A stretch of 12,764 nt of DNA from Thermoplasmata archaeon. GTDB taxonomy: Archaea; Thermoplasmatota; Thermoplasmata; Lutacidiplasmatales; UBA184. The translations under genes were made by a program, and so were the position numbers. The notes beneath the pieces were generated by a model. It did no database searches, had not been told where the DNA came from, and saw nothing but the letters and a program-made list of their open reading frames with translations. Shown here one piece after another: positions 5,805 to 12,112 of this stretch. The stretch is from the NCBI GenBank assembly GCA_030037695.1, contig JASHQF010000083.1, forward strand, positions 1 to 12,764, read 5' to 3'. How positions within the stretch are numbered: position 1 is the first letter of the stretch; every line of letters begins with the position of its first letter.

Positions 5805-6680
5805 CTACCGCTCGCGTCCGGCGGCGACGACCCTCACCATCGCCTCCCGGGCGAGGCGGGCGGCGAGCGCGCTCGTGTTCCCCTGGTCGAACGGCGGGCT
5901 CACCTCCATGATGTCGAGCCCGGCGAGGCGCGGGGCCGCGGCGTCGATCGCGAGCTTCACGTCCCGGGGGGTGAGACCGAACGGCTCGGGGGTCCCGGTC
6001 GCGCCCGCGTACGCGGGGTCGATCACGTCGATGTCGAGCGAGATGTAGACCCGCTCGGTCCTCAGCTGGGCGAGGGCCCGGTCCACCGACGAGCGGATCC
6101 CGTCGCGGGCGACCTCGTGCGCGGTGACGAACCCCATGCCGATCGCCCGGTTCTCCTCGATCTCCTCCTTCGAGACCGAGCGCACGCCCAGGACGACGAT
6201 GTTCTCCGCCCCCACCTTCTCGAGCATCCGACGCGAGGAGCAGGCGTGGCTCCGGGCGTCGCCGAGGTAGCTCGCCCGGAAATCGAGGTGGGCGTCCAGG
6301 TACAGGATCCCGAGCGACGGGGCGTCGTCGGGGTACGCCTCCACCGACGGGGGCGCACAGGCGTGGTCGCCCCCGAGGACGATCGGGATCTTACCGGCGC
6401 GGTAGATCGGTCGGATCTCTTCCCGCACGGAGCGGACCATCTCCTCGGCGTTCCCGAACTCCTCGGTGTTCCCGAGGTCGTGCGCCGCGACCTCGGCGAG
6501 GTCGACCCCCGTCTCGAGGTCGAACGACTCGAAGTTCCAGGAGTGCTGGCGGATCGAGTCCGGGCCGAACCGCGCGCCCGGGCGGAACGACGTGGTGCGG
6601 TCGAACGGCACCCCGAGGAGGACGAACCTCGCTTCGTCGAACGAGGCCCGCGCGTCGGCGAACGTCGTCGGGCCGGTCAC
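5805..6680 (-). CDS. speB: Agmatinase (ureohydrolase family, Mn-dependent)
   Basis: The 291-residue protein is an arginase/agmatinase-family hydrolase. The two-metal site is complete: GGDH (H106), DAHLD (D129, H131, D133) and SLDIDVID (D216, D218), with the downstream MEVSPPFD segment (E259). Archaeal members with this SHAC and GTPEPFGLTP context are usually agmatinases, converting agmatine to putrescine plus urea in polyamine synthesis; other guanidino substrates remain possible because specificity cannot be read from the motifs. The start is GTG at 6680, supported by a clear TATA box (CTTATA on the minus strand) about 26 bases upstream, giving a leaderless mRNA. Bud32 follows after 5 bp. 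The enzyme should be cytoplasmic and oligomeric. Family certain, substrate probable. Confidence 0.9.
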   Translation of the reverse strand: MTGPTTFADARASFDEARFVLLGVPFDRTTSFRPGARFGPDSIRQHSWNFESFDLETGVDLAEVAAHDLGNTEEFGNAEEMVRSVREEIRPIYRAGKIPIVLGGDHACAPPSVEAYPDDAPSLGILYLDAHLDFRASYLGDARSHACSSRRMLEKVGAENIVVLGVRSVSKEEIEENRAIGMGFVTAHEVARDGIRSSVDRALAQLRTERVYISLDIDVIDPAYAGATGTPEPFGLTPRDVKLAIDAAAPRLAGLDIMEVSPPFDQGNTSALAARLAREAMVRVVAAGRER

Positions 6681-6703
6681 GGGCGCAGGACGGAGGCGGG
6701 CGG

Positions 6704-6709
6704 TATAAG
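6704..6709 (-). promoter_or_regulatory. TATA box of the agmatinase-bud32 transcript
   Basis: Minus-strand CTTATA, centred about 26.5 bases upstream of the GTG at 6680, is the best TATA match in the window. It lies in the 43-bp gap between the MFS gene's stop and speB, so speB-bud32 can be transcribed independently of the MFS gene and the mRNA should be leaderless. Confidence 0.72.
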
Positions 6710-6723
6710 ACGGTGCTCGGCCG

Positions 6724-7908
6724 TCAGACCGCGCCCGCCCCCGCGCGGGGCCCGAGGAGCCGGGCGCGCAGCCCCATCTCGCCGTAGAGGACCTCCATTA
6801 CGGCGAGGGAGACGACCGTGGTCCCGATCGCCATCGCGAACAGCCCGAGCGTCCCGGCGAGAGAGATCGCCACGGCACCGACGAGGGGCCCGACGCTCCA
6901 CAGGGTCGAGTTGATGAAGGAGAAGAGGCCGAGGCATTCGGCCCGCCGGTCGGGCGGGGCGGCCCGGGCCACCCAGGCCTGCATGCCGGGCCCGACCAGC
7001 GACAACCCTCCGTTCCGGGCCGCCTGGGCCGGCACCGTCTCGGTCCACGAGGTGGCCGTGAGGAACAGCCCGTACGAACCGAGCGTCAGCAGGGTACCGT
7101 ACCAGATCCCGCGGATCTCCCCTCGACGATCGATCCAGCGGCCGAGCGGGAGGGAGACGAGCGCGGCGGTGACGAGCCCGGCGATCGCCACGAGGCCGAC
7201 CTCGAACGCGTTCGCCCCGAGCGACGCGGCTAGGTAGCCGTAGAACGTCGCCACCGCGCCGCTCCCGATCGCTCGGATCGAGACAGCGAGCGAGAAGGCG
7301 ACGACCGGGCGCGTTTCCCGGAACGTCGCCCGGGGAGCCGCCCGCACCGGCACGGGCCGGTCGGGCACGATCAGCAGCACCACGGCGAACGATCCCGCGG
7401 TGACGGCGAGAACGAACGGCACGAGCGCGCCGAGGCCGAAGACGAGGGTCACGACGCCCGCCCCGAGGAACCCGGCCACGCCCCCCGCGTTCGAGGTGGC
7501 GTTGAGGAGGCCGTAGCCGTACCCTCTCTCCTCGAGACGGGTGACGTCGGCCACGTAGGCGGTGTAGGCGGGGCCGCCGATCGCGAGCGCGAGCTCCGCC
7601 GCGACGAACGCCGCGCCCGCCAGGACATAGCCGGGGGCGAAGACCATCGCCACGAACAACGGGAGGGCGGTCGCCTCACCGACGAGCAGGAACGGCCGAC
7701 GGCGGCCGGCCCGATCGGACAGCCGACCGACCCACGGCCCGATGAGGCTCGCCGGGATGTACCCGAGGGAAAGGATGACCAGCGCGACCGGGAGCGGTGA
7801 GCCCTTCACCGCGACCAGGTACAGCGGAAGGAAGACGATGAACAGCCCTCCCCGGTTGCTCGCCAGGAGCGCGTAGAGCGACAGCGACAGCAGCTCCGGG
7901 CGCTTCAT
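6724..7908 (-). CDS. Major facilitator superfamily transporter, 12 predicted TM helices
   Basis: The 394-residue protein is hydrophobic throughout, with about twelve membrane segments. The loop after the second helix carries the MFS motif A pattern GRLSDRAGRR (61-70), and the second half has its counterpart GRWIDRRG (256-263), so both six-helix halves are present. MFS carriers move small solutes or drugs across the cytoplasmic membrane, and the substrate cannot be inferred from sequence alone. The start ATG has a TATA-like element about 28 bases upstream on the minus strand. The gene is divergent from the enoyl-CoA hydratase operon across 115 bp, so joint regulation is possible, and an export or uptake role for a fatty-acid-related compound would be a speculation based only on that. 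The downstream speB has its own promoter. Confidence 0.88.
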   Translation of the reverse strand: MKRPELLSLSLYALLASNRGGLFIVFLPLYLVAVKGSPLPVALVILSLGYIPASLIGPWVGRLSDRAGRRRPFLLVGEATALPLFVAMVFAPGYVLAGAAFVAAELALAIGGPAYTAYVADVTRLEERGYGYGLLNATSNAGGVAGFLGAGVVTLVFGLGALVPFVLAVTAGSFAVVLLIVPDRPVPVRAAPRATFRETRPVVAFSLAVSIRAIGSGAVATFYGYLAASLGANAFEVGLVAIAGLVTAALVSLPLGRWIDRRGEIRGIWYGTLLTLGSYGLFLTATSWTETVPAQAARNGGLSLVGPGMQAWVARAAPPDRRAECLGLFSFINSTLWSVGPLVGAVAISLAGTLGLFAMAIGTTVVSLAVMEVLYGEMGLRARLLGPRAGAGAV

Positions 7909-7932
7909 GGGCCCGGCGGGAGGTGGCGAGCC

Positions 7933-7940
7933 ATTACGTA
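7933..7940 (-). promoter_or_regulatory. Probable TATA box for the MFS gene
   Basis: Minus-strand TACGTAAT is centred about 28 bases upstream of the MFS ATG at 7908, implying a near-leaderless transcript. The element contains the 6-bp palindrome TACGTA (7935-7940), so the same bases could be read from either direction. The match to the archaeal TATA consensus is moderate. Confidence 0.5.
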
Positions 7941-7944
7941 CGCC

Positions 7945-7954
7945 CCGGCGCCGG
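7945..7954. promoter_or_regulatory. 10-bp perfect palindrome in divergent promoter region
   Basis: CCGGCGCCGG is a perfect inverted repeat just upstream of the MFS TATA box. Its centre is 22 bp, about two helical turns, from that of a second palindrome at 7966-7977. It could be an operator half of a regulator site, but GC-rich palindromes are frequent by chance in this DNA. Confidence 0.3.
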
Positions 7955-7965
7955 AGCGACGGGGC

Positions 7966-7977
7966 GCGGCCGGCCGC
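7966..7977. promoter_or_regulatory. 12-bp perfect palindrome next to the enoyl-CoA hydratase promoter
   Basis: GCGGCCGGCCGC is a perfect 12-bp inverted repeat ending seven bases before the TATA-like box of the enoyl-CoA hydratase operon, where BRE and activator or repressor contacts occur in archaea. Its position suggests an operator; its simple GC composition keeps chance possible. Confidence 0.35.
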
Positions 7978-7983
7978 TCCTCG

Positions 7984-7989
7984 TTATGA
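7984..7989 (+). promoter_or_regulatory. Probable TATA box for the enoyl-CoA hydratase-acyl-CoA dehydrogenase operon
   Basis: TTATGA is centred about 37.5 bases upstream of the ATG at 8024, some ten bases farther than at the other promoters in the window. The predicted transcription start is near 8012, leaving a short leader of about 12 bases that begins at the Shine-Dalgarno sequence. Confidence 0.55.
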
Positions 7990-8011
7990 GCGCGGTCGCG
8001 CCTCACCGTTC

Positions 8012-8017
8012 GGGAGG
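8012..8017 (+). promoter_or_regulatory. Shine-Dalgarno sequence of enoyl-CoA hydratase
   Basis: GGGAGG lies six bases before the ATG at 8024 and matches the archaeal anti-Shine-Dalgarno core (CCUCC). It supports this start over upstream in-frame codons and marks this as the one promoter-proximal gene here with a leadered mRNA. Confidence 0.7.
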
Positions 8018-8023
8018 CTCCGC

Positions 8024-8809
8024 ATGGCGGCCGACGACCTCGTCGTGCGACGCTCGGAGGACGACGGGGTCGAGCTCCTGCTCCTCCGGCACCCGCCGGT
8101 CAACGCGCTGTCGTCGGGCGTCTTCGCGGCCCTCGACCGGCTCGCGACGGAGCTCGCCTCCGACCCTCGGGTCCGAGCCGTGCTCGTCGCCGGCGACGGT
8201 CAGTATTTCAGCGCGGGCGCCGACATCAAGGAGCTCGCGTCCCTGCCTCCTGCCGAGGCCCTCGGCCTGGCCCGCCGTGGGAGCGCGACCCTGCAGACGC
8301 TCGCCGGCCTTCCGGTGCCGGTCGTCGTCGCGGTGCAGGGGCTCGCGGCCGGCGGAGGCCTCGAGCTCGCGTTGGCCGGTGACCTCAGGGTCGCCGGGGA
8401 ATCCGCGAAGTTCGGCGCGCCCGAGACGCTCCTCGGCCTCATCCCGGCCTGGGGAGGGACCCAGCGACTGCCGCGACTGGTCGGACCGGCCAAGGCCAAG
8501 GAGCTCGTCTTTACCGGCACGATGATCTCCGCCACCGAGGCGCTCCGTATCGGCCTCGTCAACAAGGTCGTGCCCGCGGGGCAGGAGCTGCGGGCGGCCC
8601 GCGATCTCGCCCACACGATCGGCCAGCGGGGGCCGAAGGCGGTACGGGCGGCGAAGCGGGCGATCGTTGAAGGGACCGCCCGCCCGCTCCCCGAAGGTCT
8701 TAGCCTCGAGTCCGAGCTCGTCGAGCGGGAGCTGCTCGGGAGCTCCGAACTCACCGAGGGGATCCGGGCGTTCCTGGAGCACCGGCCCCCGAAATTCCCC
8801 GGAGGCTGA
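8024..8809 (+). CDS. Enoyl-CoA hydratase (crotonase family)
   Basis: The 261-residue protein is a standard-length crotonase. Oxyanion-hole segments are YFSAGADIKEL (around A64-D67) and AAGGGLELALAGD (G111). Both catalytic glutamates of true hydratases are present, E114 in GGGLEL and E134 in FGAPETLLG, with the normal 20-residue spacing. This supports addition of water to 2-enoyl-CoA, the second step of beta-oxidation, rather than an isomerase or dehalogenase role. The start ATG is chosen from the adjacent Shine-Dalgarno GGGAGG. The acyl-CoA dehydrogenase gene follows after only 4 bp, with its ribosome-binding site inside the end of this gene, so the two form an operon making consecutive enzymes. 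The substrate chain length is unknown. Confidence 0.92.
   Translation: MAADDLVVRRSEDDGVELLLLRHPPVNALSSGVFAALDRLATELASDPRVRAVLVAGDGQYFSAGADIKELASLPPAEALGLARRGSATLQTLAGLPVPVVVAVQGLAAGGGLELALAGDLRVAGESAKFGAPETLLGLIPAWGGTQRLPRLVGPAKAKELVFTGTMISATEALRIGLVNKVVPAGQELRAARDLAHTIGQRGPKAVRAAKRAIVEGTARPLPEGLSLESELVERELLGSSELTEGIRAFLEHRPPKFPGG
8801..8805 (+). promoter_or_regulatory. Shine-Dalgarno sequence for acyl-CoA dehydrogenase
   Basis: GGAGG lies eight bases before the GTG at 8814 and within the last codons of the enoyl-CoA hydratase gene. It fixes the start of the acyl-CoA dehydrogenase at this GTG, not at an upstream ATG of the same open frame. Confidence 0.7.
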
Positions 8810-8813
8810 GGCC

Positions 8814-10007
8814 GTGCCGATCGAGTTCACCTTCACGCCGGAGCAGGAGGCGTTCCGCCAGGCGGTCCGAGGGTTCCTCGACAAGGAGGTCGCGCCGATC
8901 GTCGCGGCGATGGACGAGCGCGAGGAGTTCCCGCAGGCGACCGTCCGGCGGATGCAGGAGGAGGGGTACTTCGGCGTCCCGATCCCCGAGGCGTACGGCG
9001 GCCTCGGGCTCGGCAAGGTCGGCTACGCGATCCTCCTCGAGGAGGTCGGCAAGGTCGACGCGTCCCACGGCACGATCCTCGGCGCGCATACCTCGCTCGG
9101 GACGACCCCGCTCCTGTACTACGGGACGGAGGAGCAGAAGCGCCGGTGGCTCGCCCCGGCGGCTCGCGGCGAGCAGCTCCTCGCCTTCAGCCTCACCGAG
9201 GCCGGCTCGGGGAGCGACTCGGGAGCCGTGCGGACGAAGGCGGAGCCGCACGGGGACGGCTGGAAGGTCACGGGCTCCAAGCTCTACGTCTCGAACGGCA
9301 AGGAGGCGGACGCCGTCATCCTGATCGCGGCGACCGATCCCGCCCGGGGTCCGGAAGGGGGGATCACGGCGTTCGTCGTCGACACCGACCTCCCCGGCTT
9401 CTCGGTCGGCCGGTGCGAGAAGAAGATGGGCCTCCACGGCACCTCGACCGCCGAGCTCGTGCTCGACGGGGTCGAGCTCGGGCCGGACCGGGTCCTCGGC
9501 GAGGTCGGCCACGGCTTCCGGGTCGCCATGACGGCACTCGACGTCGGCCGCGTCTCCCTCGGAGCCGCCTCGCTCGGGGGGATGGAGGCCGCCGCGTCCG
9601 CGGCGCTCGCCTTCGCCCAGCAGCGGATGCAGTTCGGCCGGCCGATCGCGGAGTACGAGGCGATCCAGTTCAAGCTCGCCGACATGGCGATGCGGATCCA
9701 GGCCCTCCGGTACCTCGTCTACCACGCGGCCGCGCGCCAGGACGACATGGGTACGGACCCGGCCCAGTGGGGTCGCCTCGCGCGCCAGGAGAAGACCCGG
9801 GAGGCGGCGACCGTGAAATGCCTCGCCTCCGAATGGGCGAGCGAGGTGATCGACGAGGCGTTGCAGATCCACGGGGGGCTCGGCTACCTGCGCGGCACGC
9901 CGATCGAGCGGGCGTACCGCGACGCGCGGATCAGCGAGATCTTCGAAGGGACGAACGAGATCCAGCGGCTCGTGGTCGCCCGCGACCTGCTCCTGCGCGG
10001 GATCTAG
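8814..10007 (+). CDS. Acyl-CoA dehydrogenase (FAD, short/medium-chain type)
   Basis: The 397-residue protein has the full acyl-CoA dehydrogenase layout: N-terminal helical domain with EAYGGLGLG near 59-67, a middle beta domain with FSLTEAGSGSD (125-135) that binds FAD, and a C-terminal helical domain with QFGRPIAEYEAIQFKLADM (273-291), IHGGLGYL near 352-359 and the catalytic glutamate in EIFEGTNEIQRL (E378). It oxidises acyl-CoA to trans-2-enoyl-CoA and passes electrons to ETF; an ETF alpha gene lies at the left edge of the window. Length is typical of short- to medium-chain enzymes, but exact substrates cannot be read. The GTG start is supported by a Shine-Dalgarno eight bases upstream. It shares its terminal CTAG with the opposing acyl-CoA synthetase gene. 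Function firm. Confidence 0.94.
   Translation: MPIEFTFTPEQEAFRQAVRGFLDKEVAPIVAAMDEREEFPQATVRRMQEEGYFGVPIPEAYGGLGLGKVGYAILLEEVGKVDASHGTILGAHTSLGTTPLLYYGTEEQKRRWLAPAARGEQLLAFSLTEAGSGSDSGAVRTKAEPHGDGWKVTGSKLYVSNGKEADAVILIAATDPARGPEGGITAFVVDTDLPGFSVGRCEKKMGLHGTSTAELVLDGVELGPDRVLGEVGHGFRVAMTALDVGRVSLGAASLGGMEAAASAALAFAQQRMQFGRPIAEYEAIQFKLADMAMRIQALRYLVYHAAARQDDMGTDPAQWGRLARQEKTREAATVKCLASEWASEVIDEALQIHGGLGYLRGTPIERAYRDARISEIFEGTNEIQRLVVARDLLLRGI
10004..10007. other. Shared palindromic stop CTAG of acyl-CoA dehydrogenase and acyl-CoA synthetase
   Basis: CTAG provides TAG on both strands: the stop of the rightward dehydrogenase (10005-10007) and of the leftward synthetase (10004-10006). This is the same arrangement as at the etfA-fixC junction. 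Confidence 0.95.
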
Positions 10008-11698
10008 GGCGCGGGCGGCGGCTCGCGCAACGCGCGGCGCAGTACCTTCTGGACCGCGGAGCGCGGGAGCGAGCTCCGGAACTCGATCGAGCGGGGCGCC
10101 TTGTAGTGGGCGATCCGCTCGCGCACGAACCCGATCAGCTCCGGCTCGGTCGCGCTCGCGCCGGGCTTGAGGACCACGAACGCCTTCGGGACCTCCCCGG
10201 CGGAAGGGTCGGGGACCCCCACCACCGCGGCCTCGAGGACGGCCGGGTGGCGGAACAGGAGCTCCTCGACCTCGCGAGGGTAGACCTTCAGCCCGCCGAC
10301 GTTGATCATGTCCTTCTTGCGGTCGACGACGTACGCGTACCCTTCGGCGTCGATCCGGGCGAGATCGCCGGTGAACAGCCAGCCGTCGCGAACGGTGCGA
10401 GCGGTCTCCTCGGGCGCGCGGTAGTAGCCGAGCATCACCTGGGGCCCGCGGACGACGAGCTCGCCGACCTCGCCCGCGGCCGCTACCGGCACGCCCGAGA
10501 CGGGGTCCACGATCCGCTGGTCGGTCTCGGGGAGCGGGAGCCCGATCGAACCGGCACGACGCTCGCCCTCGACCGGGTTCGCGTGCGTGACGGGCGACGC
10601 CTCGGTCAGCCCGTACCCTTCGATGACGCGACCGCCCGTCACCCGCTCGAACTGTTCCTGAACCTCCCGGGGCAGGGGGGCGGACCCACTGAGGCAGTAC
10701 CGGATCGACCGGAGATCGTACCGCGCGAGGTCGGGCCGCTGCAGCATCGCGAGGTAGAGCGCCGGCACCCCCGGGAACTGACTCGGCCGGTACTTCCGGA
10801 CCAGGTGGAGGAGTTCGGCGGCCTCGGGGCGGGTCTGGATGACGACCGTCCACCCCTCGACGAGGGCGAGCAGGAGCCCCACGGTCAGGCCGTAGACGTG
10901 GAAGAACGGGATCGAGGCGAGGACGACCTCCCCGGGGGTGCGCGTCGAATTCCAGGCGTTCGTCTGCGCGACGTTGGCGACGAGGTTCCGGTGGGTCAAC
11001 ATCGCCGCCTTCGGCACACCGGTCGTGCCCCCCGTGTACTGGAGGACCGCGACGGTCGTCGCGGGATCCCCCGGGGCCTGGGGCACGGTGCGCCGGCGGC
11101 GGACCGCGGCGCGGTAGGCGACGATCCCGGGACCCCCCGGCATCGCGGTCGGGAGGCCCCGGCGCCGCAGCACGATCTGCACGAAAGGTCGGCGCAGGAC
11201 CGGGTAGAACTCGCGGAGCCGGGCCACGACAACGGTCGGGATCGGGGCTTGAGCGTGGACGCGCTCGACGTTCGGATAGAGGATCTCGAGCGTCACGAGG
11301 AGCTTCGGCGTCGCATCGCGCAGGATCCGGGCGAGATCCTCGCCGAGGTACAGCGGGCTCACGGGCACGGCGATCGCGCCGAGCCGGAGCGCCGCGAGCA
11401 GCGCGATCGGGTACGCCGGTCCGTTCGGGAGGTACAGCGCGACCCGGTCCCCGGGCCCCACTCCCGCTTCGGCGAACGCCCCCGCGAGGTTCTCGCTCTC
11501 GATCGCGAGACGCCGGTACGTCCAGGTCGCGCCGTAGTACCGGAGCGCCGGATGGTCCGGTACCCGCGCGGCCGTTTCGGCGAACTGCTCGCCGAGCAGC
11601 TGCGACGGGATCGAGAGGTGCCGGGGGACGTTGGGGGGATAGCGAGCGAGCCAGGGACGGTCCCCGTCGGCCGGATCGTCCGCCCCGCCCGGGGTCAC
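10004..11698 (-). CDS. Long- or medium-chain acyl-CoA synthetase (AMP-forming, FadD-like)
   Basis: The 564-residue protein is an adenylate-forming ligase that activates a carboxylic acid with ATP and CoA. Visible motifs are the P-loop YTGGTTGVPK (221-230), YGLTEASPVT (362-371), LFTGDLARID (441-450), DRKKDMINVGG (459-469) and the C-terminal catalytic-lysine region LPRSAVQKVLRR (K551). The central region contains an arginine-rich stretch near 160-205, which may favour membrane or phosphate contacts. I place the start at GTG 11698, where GTGA overlaps the stop of the DUF35 gene by four bases; the upstream open frame is only the antisense-like reading of the DUF35 gene. The gene is third in the thiolase-DUF35-synthetase operon. 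It is typical in length for FadD-like enzymes; chain-length specificity is not determinable from sequence. Confidence 0.9.
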   Translation of the reverse strand: MTPGGADDPADGDRPWLARYPPNVPRHLSIPSQLLGEQFAETAARVPDHPALRYYGATWTYRRLAIESENLAGAFAEAGVGPGDRVALYLPNGPAYPIALLAALRLGAIAVPVSPLYLGEDLARILRDATPKLLVTLEILYPNVERVHAQAPIPTVVVARLREFYPVLRRPFVQIVLRRRGLPTAMPGGPGIVAYRAAVRRRRTVPQAPGDPATTVAVLQYTGGTTGVPKAAMLTHRNLVANVAQTNAWNSTRTPGEVVLASIPFFHVYGLTVGLLLALVEGWTVVIQTRPEAAELLHLVRKYRPSQFPGVPALYLAMLQRPDLARYDLRSIRYCLSGSAPLPREVQEQFERVTGGRVIEGYGLTEASPVTHANPVEGERRAGSIGLPLPETDQRIVDPVSGVPVAAAGEVGELVVRGPQVMLGYYRAPEETARTVRDGWLFTGDLARIDAEGYAYVVDRKKDMINVGGLKVYPREVEELLFRHPAVLEAAVVGVPDPSAGEVPKAFVVLKPGASATEPELIGFVRERIAHYKAPRSIEFRSSLPRSAVQKVLRRALREPPPAP

Positions 11699-12102
11699 GT
11701 CGCCCCCGTCCCGGCGTCTCGCGCGAACTGGACCCCCGGCTTGTAGCTGGTGACGCGGTGTACCTTCGCCCCGATCGCTAGGCCGCCGTCGTCGGCGACG
11801 CCGGCGATCCAGCCCGTGACACGCCCGCCGCCCTCGAGCTCGACCACGACGTAGGCGTACGGGGCCTCGTTGAGGAGCTCCTCGCCAGGGACGTGTACGA
11901 TCGTGTACGCGGCGACGCGGCCCCGGTCGGCGAGCGTGGTCTCCTCGAGCCCGGGCCGGCCGCACCGGGAGCAGGCGAGGCCCCACGTCGCGGTCACGAA
12001 CCCGCAGGACGGGCAGCGGAACCCCCGCAGGCGGTCCTCCTCTTCGTAGGCCCGGACGTACTCCGCGATCGAGTGGGGTCGGGCCTCGGTCGTCCCGGTC
12101 AT
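11695..12102 (-). CDS. DUF35 protein: Zn ribbon plus OB fold, thiolase partner
   Basis: The 135-residue protein has an N-terminal helix, a zinc ribbon with cysteines at 30, 33, 44 and 47 (CPSC and CSRC), and a C-terminal OB-like beta domain containing VAAYTIVHVPG and PYAYVVVELEGGG. DUF35 (OB_aCoA_assoc) proteins accompany SCP2-type thiolases. In archaea a DUF35 protein is known to hold acetoacetyl-CoA thiolase and HMG-CoA synthase in one complex in the mevalonate pathway. Here the third gene is an acyl-CoA synthetase instead of HMG-CoA synthase, so a beta-oxidation or other acyl-CoA role is more likely. I prefer ATG 12102, ten bases after the thiolase stop, over a TTG at 12126 that would overlap the thiolase gene. 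Its stop overlaps the synthetase GTG. The family is firm, the role inferred. Confidence 0.9.
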   Translation of the reverse strand: MTGTTEARPHSIAEYVRAYEEEDRLRGFRCPSCGFVTATWGLACSRCGRPGLEETTLADRGRVAAYTIVHVPGEELLNEAPYAYVVVELEGGGRVTGWIAGVADDGGLAIGAKVHRVTSYKPGVQFARDAGTGAT

Positions 12103-12112
12103 ACGTAGCCGC

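Noticed and set aside
8751..10853. A 700-codon minus-strand open frame
   Set aside because: It is antisense to the acyl-CoA dehydrogenase and out of frame with the synthetase; the composition is Arg/Gly/Ala-rich with no recognisable domain.
9146..11746. An 866-codon open frame on the plus strand crossing two operons
   Set aside because: It overlaps the dehydrogenase in another frame and runs antisense to the whole synthetase. Its translation is low-complexity Arg/Gly/Pro/Asp, typical of non-coding frames in GC-rich DNA.
11699..11986. N-terminal extension of the acyl-CoA synthetase frame
   Set aside because: It covers the DUF35 gene in another frame and is Arg/Gly-rich. The GTG overlapping the DUF35 stop gives the normal family length.
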